Source of the DNA: Candidatus Cloacimonadota bacterium
Lineage (GTDB): Bacteria; Muiribacteriota; UBA6191; JACPRK01
Length of the DNA stretch: 10,685 nt
NCBI GenBank assembly: GCA_021772705.1
Contig: JAJFLN010000218.1
Coordinates: forward strand, 1 to 10,685
Direction of reading: 5' to 3'
Shown: piece after piece, positions 5,975-10,685 of the stretch
Numbering within the stretch: the stretch's first letter is position 1
How the letters are laid out: every line of letters begins with the position of its first letter
Made by a program: the position numbers and the translations under genes
Notes under the pieces: generated by a model
Database searches by the model: none
What the model was told of the DNA's origin: nothing
The model's input: the letters and a program-made list of their open reading frames with translations, nothing else

Positions 5975-7941
5975 CCTCCTTCCGGGTCCAGAGCGAGTAC
6001 GAACCGGCCGGGGATCAGCCTCAGGCCATCGAGACATTGACTCGGGACGTGGCCGGCGGCGTTCCTCACCAGATCCTCCTGGGCGTCACCGGTTCGGGCA
6101 AGACCTATGTCATGGCCAAGCTGATCGAGGCCGTCGATCGGCCCACTCTCGTCCTGACTCACAACAAGACCCTAGCGGCTCAGCTCTACAACGAATTCCG
6201 GGAGTTCTTTCCCGGTAACTCGGTCTCCTACTTCATCAGCTACTACGACTACTACCAGCCCGAGGCCTACATTCCCGCCACCGGCACCTACATTGAGAAG
6301 GACGCCGGTATCAACGAGGAGATCGACCGGCTGCGCCACGTCGCCACCCGGTCCTTGCTGGAGCGCCGGGACACCCTGATCGTCGCCAGCGTTTCCTGCA
6401 TCTACGGCCTGGGCACACCGAGGAACTACGAGGAGATGAGCATCCCGCTGGCCGTGGAGCAGGAGATCGATCGTGACGAGCTGATCCGCCGTCTCGTGGA
6501 GATCCAGTACGCGAGGAACGACTACGAATTGAGCCGGGGGAAGTTCCGGGTCCGGGGCGACCGGGTCGATGTCTGCGCCATCTCCTCCGAGACGGCGGTC
6601 CGGGTCGAGTTTTTCGGCGACTACATCGAGGCCCTGGTCGAATTCGATCCCCTGACGGGGAAGACCCTCAACGAGTACTCCCGGGTGAGCCTCTTCCCCG
6701 CCGGCCACTACGTCACTCCCGAGGCCGACCTGGGCCGGGCCCTGACCACCATCGAGGCCGAACTGGAGGAGCGGGTCGCCTACTTCAAAGCCAACGAGAA
6801 GTTCATCGAAGCCCAGCGAATCTACGAGCGGACCAGCTACGACATGGAGATGATCCGGGAGATCGGTTACTGCAAGGGGATCGAGAACTACTCCCGCCAC
6901 CTCGATGGCCGGGCGCCCGGCGAGAAGCCGTCGACGCTGATCGACTACTTCCCGAAGGACGCCCTGATCGTCGTTGACGAGTCCCACGTGACCCTGCCCC
7001 AGGTCCAGGGCATGTATCGGGGTGACAGGGCGCGGAAGGAGAACCTGGTGGAGTACGGATTCCGCCTTCCTTCCGCTTTCGACAACCGGCCTCTCAAGTG
7101 GGAGGAGTTCGACCTCTTCGAGAGGCAGAAGATCTATGTCAGCGCCACTCCCGCCGACCTGGAGAAGGAGCGGTCCGGCTCCCGGGTGGTGGAGCTCATC
7201 GTCCGCCCCACGGGACTCATCGATCCCGAGATTGAGATCCGTCCCACGGAGGGCCAGATGGAGGACCTGATCGGAGAGGTCCGGGCCCGGGCCGAGAAGG
7301 GGGAGCGGGTCCTGGTGACGACCCTGACGAAGCGGATGGCGGAGGATCTGACGGCCTTCCTGGCCGACGCCTCCCTGCGTGTTCAGTACATGCATTCCGA
7401 GATAGCAGCCCTGGACCGGACCGAGATCCTGAGGAACCTGCGCCTCGGCGTCTTCGACTGCCTGGTGGGCATCAACCTGCTCCGGGAGGGACTGGACCTG
7501 CCGGAGGTCTCCCTGGTGGCGATCCTCGACGCCGACAAGGAGGGATTCCTCCGGTCCACCCGGTCCCTGATCCAGACAGCGGGCCGGGCCGCCCGTAACG
7601 CCAGCGGCCGGGTCATCCTCTATGCCGACAAGCAGACGGACTCCATCAAGGCGGCCATCGGCGAGTGCGACCGGCGCCGGGAGATCCAGCGCCAGTACAA
7701 CCTGGAGCATGGCGTGACGCCCACCACGGTGGTCCGGGCCGTCCACGACTCCATGAAGGCAGCCGAGGAGGAGGCCGGGGAGACTCCGGTCTACAGTGAC
7801 CACGCCCTGCCCGTCGAGGTTGACGTCCTGAGGGAGAAGATGAACCAGGCCGCCGCCGAGCTTCGATTCGAGGAGGCCGCCCGGTACCGGGATCGTCTGC
7901 AGCAGCTCCAGAAGAAGCTCGAGGGTCAGATCTTGAAGTGA
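5971..7941 (+). CDS. uvrB: Excinuclease ABC subunit UvrB
   Basis: UvrB is the damage-verifying helicase-like subunit of nucleotide excision repair. It is loaded by UvrA and then recruits UvrC for incision. From the GTG at 5971 the chain is 656 residues, a normal length, and begins MTSFRVQSEYEPAGDQPQAI, matching the family N terminus. The frame stays open further upstream, but that extension has no family resemblance and overlaps the preceding gene. Seen in order are Walker A GVTGSGKT (38-45), the DNA-clamping beta-hairpin SYFISYYDYYQPEAYIP (86-102), DESH motif II (336-339), INLLREGLDLPE (501-512), and helicase motif VI QTAGRAARN (535-543). The C-terminal UVR domain that contacts UvrC is at about 615-650. 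It overlaps the upstream gene by 4 bases and is followed 7 bases later by uvrC. No SOS box was recognised. Confidence 0.98.
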   Translation: MTSFRVQSEYEPAGDQPQAIETLTRDVAGGVPHQILLGVTGSGKTYVMAKLIEAVDRPTLVLTHNKTLAAQLYNEFREFFPGNSVSYFISYYDYYQPEAYIPATGTYIEKDAGINEEIDRLRHVATRSLLERRDTLIVASVSCIYGLGTPRNYEEMSIPLAVEQEIDRDELIRRLVEIQYARNDYELSRGKFRVRGDRVDVCAISSETAVRVEFFGDYIEALVEFDPLTGKTLNEYSRVSLFPAGHYVTPEADLGRALTTIEAELEERVAYFKANEKFIEAQRIYERTSYDMEMIREIGYCKGIENYSRHLDGRAPGEKPSTLIDYFPKDALIVVDESHVTLPQVQGMYRGDRARKENLVEYGFRLPSAFDNRPLKWEEFDLFERQKIYVSATPADLEKERSGSRVVELIVRPTGLIDPEIEIRPTEGQMEDLIGEVRARAEKGERVLVTTLTKRMAEDLTAFLADASLRVQYMHSEIAALDRTEILRNLRLGVFDCLVGINLLREGLDLPEVSLVAILDADKEGFLRSTRSLIQTAGRAARNASGRVILYADKQTDSIKAAIGECDRRREIQRQYNLEHGVTPTTVVRAVHDSMKAAEEEAGETPVYSDHALPVEVDVLREKMNQAAAELRFEEAARYRDRLQQLQKKLEGQILK

Positions 7942-7948
7942 GAGTGCC

Positions 7949-9754
7949 GTGAACGACTCTCTTGCAGACAAGCTCCGCGTCCTTCCTCGCCTGCCCGGGG
8001 TCTACCTGTTCCGGGACGCTGGCGGCAGCGTCCTCTACGTCGGCAAGAGCGGTCGCCTGAAGGACCGGGTCGGGAGCTACTTCGGATCCAGTCTGCCGAG
8101 CCCTCGCATCGCCGCCATGGTGGGGCGCATCGCCGACCTGGAGACCTTCATCACCTCCACGGAGGAGGAGGCCCTCATCCTGGAGTACGAGCTGATCAAT
8201 CGCCACGAACCGCGGTACAACGTGGTCTTTCGGGACGACAAGAGCTACCCGGTGATCAAGGTGACCCGGGAGGCCTTTCCCCGGACGATCTTCACTCGCA
8301 AGATCCGGAAGGACGGCGGCACCTACCTGGGTCCCTATCCTAACGCTGGCGCCGTCCGGCGGGTGCTGGACCTGGTGACGGACCTGTTCAAACTGAGGAC
8401 GTGCGCCTTCTCCTCCAGGAGGCTGGTGAAGGAGAAGCTCTGCCTGCAGTTCCACATCGATCGGTGTACCGGGCCCTGCGAGGGCAAGGTGACGGAGGAG
8501 GAGTACGCCGAGCAGGTCCGGGACGCCGTGACATTCCTGCGAGGGCGGGAAGAGGACCTGCTCCGGGATCTGCAGCGCCGGATGGAGGGGGCCGCCGGGG
8601 CGCTTCAATTCGAGCGAGCCGCCCGGCTCCGGGACCAGATCGAGGCGGTCAGGACCCTGAAATCCCGCCAGGCTCTCAGCGCCGTGAGCGAGCACGAGGG
8701 GGATGTGATTGCCGTCGCTCGCCTGGAAGACAGCTTCTGCATTCAACAGCTTTCGCTGAAGCGCGGCCGCATCGCAGGGCAGAGAAAGGTGGAGGTGCAA
8801 GGCCTGGGCGAGGACGTTGGGGAGATCCTGGGAGCTTTCTTGAAACTCCACTACCTCAACCGGGATGACGTACCCGCCAGCCTGCGCGTGTCCGACCCTT
8901 TTCCGGAGCAAGACCTGCTGGAGGAAGCCCTGACCCATCGTTCCGGCCGCCAGGTATCCATCCGGATTCCCGAGAGGGGCCGGTGGCGGCAGCTGGTGGA
9001 CCTGGGCCGTCAGAACGCCCGGCTGTTCCTGGAGGCCCAGGATGCTCAGTCCCCTCGGGAATCCATCGATTCCGGGCTGGAGGAATTAAAGGAGCATTTG
9101 AATCTTTCCTGTCTTCCGGTCCGCATCGAGGGCTTCGACATCTCCACACTTCAAGGCACCCACACCGTGGCCAGCATGGTCAGCTTCCGCGATGGCCTTC
9201 AGGATCGGTCCTCCTATCGGCGCTTCAAGATCCAGAAGGTCGAAGGACAGGACGACTTCGCCAGCATGTTCGAGGTCGTGAGCCGACGATACGGCCGCCT
9301 GAGCAAGGAGGGCAAACCCCTGCCGGACCTGATCCTGATCGACGGAGGAAAGGGACAGCTGGCCGCGGCCTCGGCGGCGCTGTTCGAGACGGGACTGCAG
9401 ATACCGATCTGCTCGCTGGCCAAGAAGCAGGAGATCGTCTATTCCCTCCGCCACCCCGACGGACTCGATCTGGGACCCCACTCCCCCGGGCGCCGGCTGC
9501 TGCAGCGCGTCCGTGACGAGGCCCATCGATTCGCCATCACCTACCACCGAAAGCTCCGGGCCAAGGGCGGCATCGAGACCCGCCTCGACGGAATTCCCGG
9601 CGTCGGTCCCGCCACTCGCAGCAAGTTGCTCAGGGCTTTCCGGGACCCCAGGGAGATCGCCTCCGCCCCGGTGGAGCGACTGCAAGAGGTGGTCGGCCCT
9701 CACCTGGCCCGGGCGATCCACGGCGCCATGGGAGTCGACGACAGCGAAAGCTGA
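7949..9754 (+). CDS. uvrC: Excinuclease ABC subunit UvrC
   Basis: UvrC makes the 3' and 5' incisions around DNA damage bound by UvrB. The 601-residue chain is complete. The N-terminal GIY-YIG nuclease has GVYLF (17-21), LYVGKS (29-34), R40 and E79 as expected catalytic residues. A cysteine set C152, C165, C173 and C177 corresponds to the iron-sulphur ligands described for UvrC. A UVR domain for binding UvrB is at about 203-238. The RNase H-like nuclease carries the D-D-H residues D397 (in GFDIS), D465 (in LIDGGKGQ) and H526. Tandem helix-hairpin-helix motifs lie near 546-595 (DGIPGVGPATRSKLL). The GTG start at 7949 lies 7 bases after the uvrB stop with only a weak Shine-Dalgarno (GAG), suggesting translation is linked to uvrB. 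Adjacent uvrB-uvrC supports joint expression. Confidence 0.98.
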   Translation: MNDSLADKLRVLPRLPGVYLFRDAGGSVLYVGKSGRLKDRVGSYFGSSLPSPRIAAMVGRIADLETFITSTEEEALILEYELINRHEPRYNVVFRDDKSYPVIKVTREAFPRTIFTRKIRKDGGTYLGPYPNAGAVRRVLDLVTDLFKLRTCAFSSRRLVKEKLCLQFHIDRCTGPCEGKVTEEEYAEQVRDAVTFLRGREEDLLRDLQRRMEGAAGALQFERAARLRDQIEAVRTLKSRQALSAVSEHEGDVIAVARLEDSFCIQQLSLKRGRIAGQRKVEVQGLGEDVGEILGAFLKLHYLNRDDVPASLRVSDPFPEQDLLEEALTHRSGRQVSIRIPERGRWRQLVDLGRQNARLFLEAQDAQSPRESIDSGLEELKEHLNLSCLPVRIEGFDISTLQGTHTVASMVSFRDGLQDRSSYRRFKIQKVEGQDDFASMFEVVSRRYGRLSKEGKPLPDLILIDGGKGQLAAASAALFETGLQIPICSLAKKQEIVYSLRHPDGLDLGPHSPGRRLLQRVRDEAHRFAITYHRKLRAKGGIETRLDGIPGVGPATRSKLLRAFRDPREIASAPVERLQEVVGPHLARAIHGAMGVDDSES

Positions 9755-9775
9755 GTCGAGTTGCCGGGGGGATCC

Positions 9776-9875
9776 GGGATCTGGGGACACACGACTGGAC
9801 CCGAACTCCCCAGGCGAACCTGCTGGGTCTGGTGACCTATCGGAGTTCGGGTCCAGTCGTGTGTCCCCAGATCCC
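9776..9875. repeat. Perfect 34-bp inverted repeat with 32-base loop (REP/MITE-like element)
   Basis: Bases 9776-9809 are the exact reverse complement of 9842-9875, 34 of 34, separated by 32 bases. The outer end begins GGGATCTGGGGACACACG. The loop contains a small hairpin of its own, CAGG-CGAA-CCTG (9811-9822). The left border overlaps an 11-base palindrome, GATCCGGGATC (9771-9781). The stem does not extend beyond 34 pairs on either side. No T-run follows, so it is not a textbook intrinsic terminator, although in RNA it would form a very stable structure able to block readthrough from uvrC or protect its 3' end. A palindromic unit in an intergenic gap fits a REP/BIME-like or miniature transposable element. 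No transposase is in the window and copy number is unknown. Confidence 0.85.
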
Positions 9876-9921
9876 ACATGCACCCCCAGCTGGTGCAACT
9901 GTTCCCTGTTTGCCCTGGCTC

Positions 9922-9930
9922 TGATACACT
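9922..9930 (+). promoter_or_regulatory. Possible extended -10 promoter for the Mo-hydroxylase gene
   Basis: TGATACACT matches an extended -10 layout (TG, one base, TACACT with 4 of 6 matches). No clear -35 element is seen. The predicted start would be near 9937, leaving only about 6 bases before the ATG at 9943 and suggesting a leaderless or near-leaderless transcript. This agrees with the poor Shine-Dalgarno (GGGAAG at 9934-9939, too close). Weak evidence from consensus alone. Confidence 0.22.
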
Positions 9931-9942
9931 CGCGGGAAGCCC

Positions 9943-10685
9943 ATGACCGTAGTAGGCAAGAACATCCCTCGGCCGGAGGGACCGCGGAAGCTGACCGGAG
10001 CGGCTCGGTACGTTGACGACCTGCCTCTGGAGGACTTCCTCTGGGGAGCCACGGTCAGATCGACCGAGAGTCACGGGCGGATTCTTTCCATCGAGTTCGA
10101 TCCGGATGAGGACTGGTCCGATGTGACGGTTGTGATGGCCGGAGACATCCCGGGTCCCAACATCGTGGCGCTTCTGGTGCAGGATCAGCCTGTCCTGGCC
10201 CAGGACAGAGTCTTGCACAAGCACCAGGCCGTCGTGCTTCTGGCTCATCGGGATCGGGAACGGGCCTGGCAGCTTCGGGACAAGGTTCGCATCCAGTACG
10301 CGCCGGAAGAGCCGGTCTTTACCTTGGAGGAATCCCTTTCCTGCAAGTCGCTTCTCTACGGGGACGACAACATCTTCAAGTCCTTCGCCATCGACAAGGG
10401 CGACGCCGACGCCGCCTTCGCGGCGGCCGACGAGGTTCTGGAACGGACCTACGAGACCGGGCTCCAGGAGCAGGCCTACATCGAGAACAACGGAATGGTC
10501 GCCTTCCACGATGCCGCCGCCGGAAGGCTCCGGATCGTGGGGTCCATGCAGTGTCCCTACTACGTCCTGAAGGGGCTCTGTCCCATCGTGGACATGAAAC
10601 CCGAGCAGGTGGAGATCGAGCAGGCCGCCACAGGCGGAGCCTTCGGAGGCAAGGAAGACTATCCGACGATCATCGCTGCCCATGC
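9943..10685 (+). CDS. Molybdopterin-binding aldehyde oxidase/xanthine dehydrogenase-type large subunit (5' part, runs off window)
   Basis: The first 247 codons of a molybdenum hydroxylase large subunit are present. Members oxidise purines, aldehydes or aromatic heterocycles at a Mo-pterin cofactor, with electrons leaving through FeS and FAD subunits or domains. The N terminus VGKNIPRPEGPRKLTGAARY (4-23) is the usual lead-in. The a/b hammerhead domain spans about 18-125 and includes DIPGPN (68-73) and the DQPVLAQDRV segment (81-90). The molybdopterin-binding domain then begins, with QEQAYIENNG (175-184) in the position of the family's E-x-x-Y-x-E-P region and TGGAFGGKEDY (230-240) matching the Gly-rich cofactor loop. 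The reading frame has no stop before the window ends. Start ATG 9943 gives the expected N terminus, though its ribosome site is weak. It lies 188 bases beyond uvrC across the inverted repeat, so it is probably a separate unit. Substrate cannot be told from this portion. Confidence 0.92.
   Translation, partial: MTVVGKNIPRPEGPRKLTGAARYVDDLPLEDFLWGATVRSTESHGRILSIEFDPDEDWSDVTVVMAGDIPGPNIVALLVQDQPVLAQDRVLHKHQAVVLLAHRDRERAWQLRDKVRIQYAPEEPVFTLEESLSCKSLLYGDDNIFKSFAIDKGDADAAFAAADEVLERTYETGLQEQAYIENNGMVAFHDAAAGRLRIVGSMQCPYYVLKGLCPIVDMKPEQVEIEQAATGGAFGGKEDYPTIIAAH

Noticed and set aside
6172..7971. A 599-codon open frame on the minus strand
   Set aside because: It is antisense to uvrB and lacks any recognisable motif. 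Long antisense frames are expected in GC-rich coding DNA, and the + strand protein is unmistakable.
7646..8938. A 430-codon minus-strand open frame spanning the uvrB/uvrC junction
   Set aside because: It crosses two certain genes and has low-complexity, Pro/Arg-rich stretches. It is a shadow frame.
9776..9875. Inverted repeat as a standard rho-independent terminator of uvrC
   Set aside because: The stem is far longer than usual, the loop is 32 bases, and no T-run follows the right arm. It may still impede polymerase but is better listed as a repeat.
9700..10683. A 327-codon minus-strand open frame over the uvrC end, inverted repeat and Mo-hydroxylase start
   Set aside because: The + strand frame from 9943 encodes clear molybdenum-hydroxylase motifs. 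The reverse frame runs through the inverted repeat and has no family features.
1..10685. CRISPR array, tRNA/rRNA genes, integrase or prophage genes
   Set aside because: No spaced direct repeats, no cloverleaf-like sequence in the gaps, and no integrase, transposase or phage protein were found by reading both strands.

Overview
The window is a densely packed, GC-rich stretch of a bacterial chromosome with every supported gene on the + strand. The likely source is an uncultivated or little-studied Gram-negative-type (diderm) bacterium. The reasons are strong G/C preference at third codon positions, four GTG starts among eight genes, a dimeric-type glycyl-tRNA synthetase, a type II secretion/type IV pilus-like pseudopilin, and a molybdenum hydroxylase. 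I cannot name a phylum from sequence alone.

Layout: 1-220 is the end of an intergenic region, with a possible extended -10 promoter. From 221 to 9754 there is a near-continuous gene train: a polytopic membrane protein (221-826); glycyl-tRNA synthetase (823-2157, ATGA overlap); a pseudopilin fused to a TolB/PD40-like beta-propeller (2212-3480); RecN (3485-5203); a 68-residue SEC-C zinc-motif protein (5227-5433); an unknown exported protein (5492-5974); UvrB (5971-7941, GTGA overlap); and UvrC (7949-9754). Gaps are 58 bases or less and two junctions overlap by 4 bases, so cotranscription and translational coupling are likely. A 188-base gap follows, holding a perfect 34-bp inverted repeat. A molybdopterin-type aldehyde oxidase/xanthine dehydrogenase large subunit then starts at 9943 and runs off the window.

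Functionally, the core is a DNA-repair cluster. RecN acts in double-strand-break repair, and UvrB and UvrC carry out nucleotide excision repair. Interleaved with it are small uncharacterised proteins (SEC-C and exported) and an unusual extracytoplasmic pseudopilin/propeller fusion. The Mo-hydroxylase beyond the inverted repeat appears to be a separate transcription unit. Nothing here is clearly a new defence or mobile system. The parts most worth a second look are the pseudopilin-propeller fusion, the long perfect inverted repeat, and the two unknown genes translationally coupled to glyS and uvrB.
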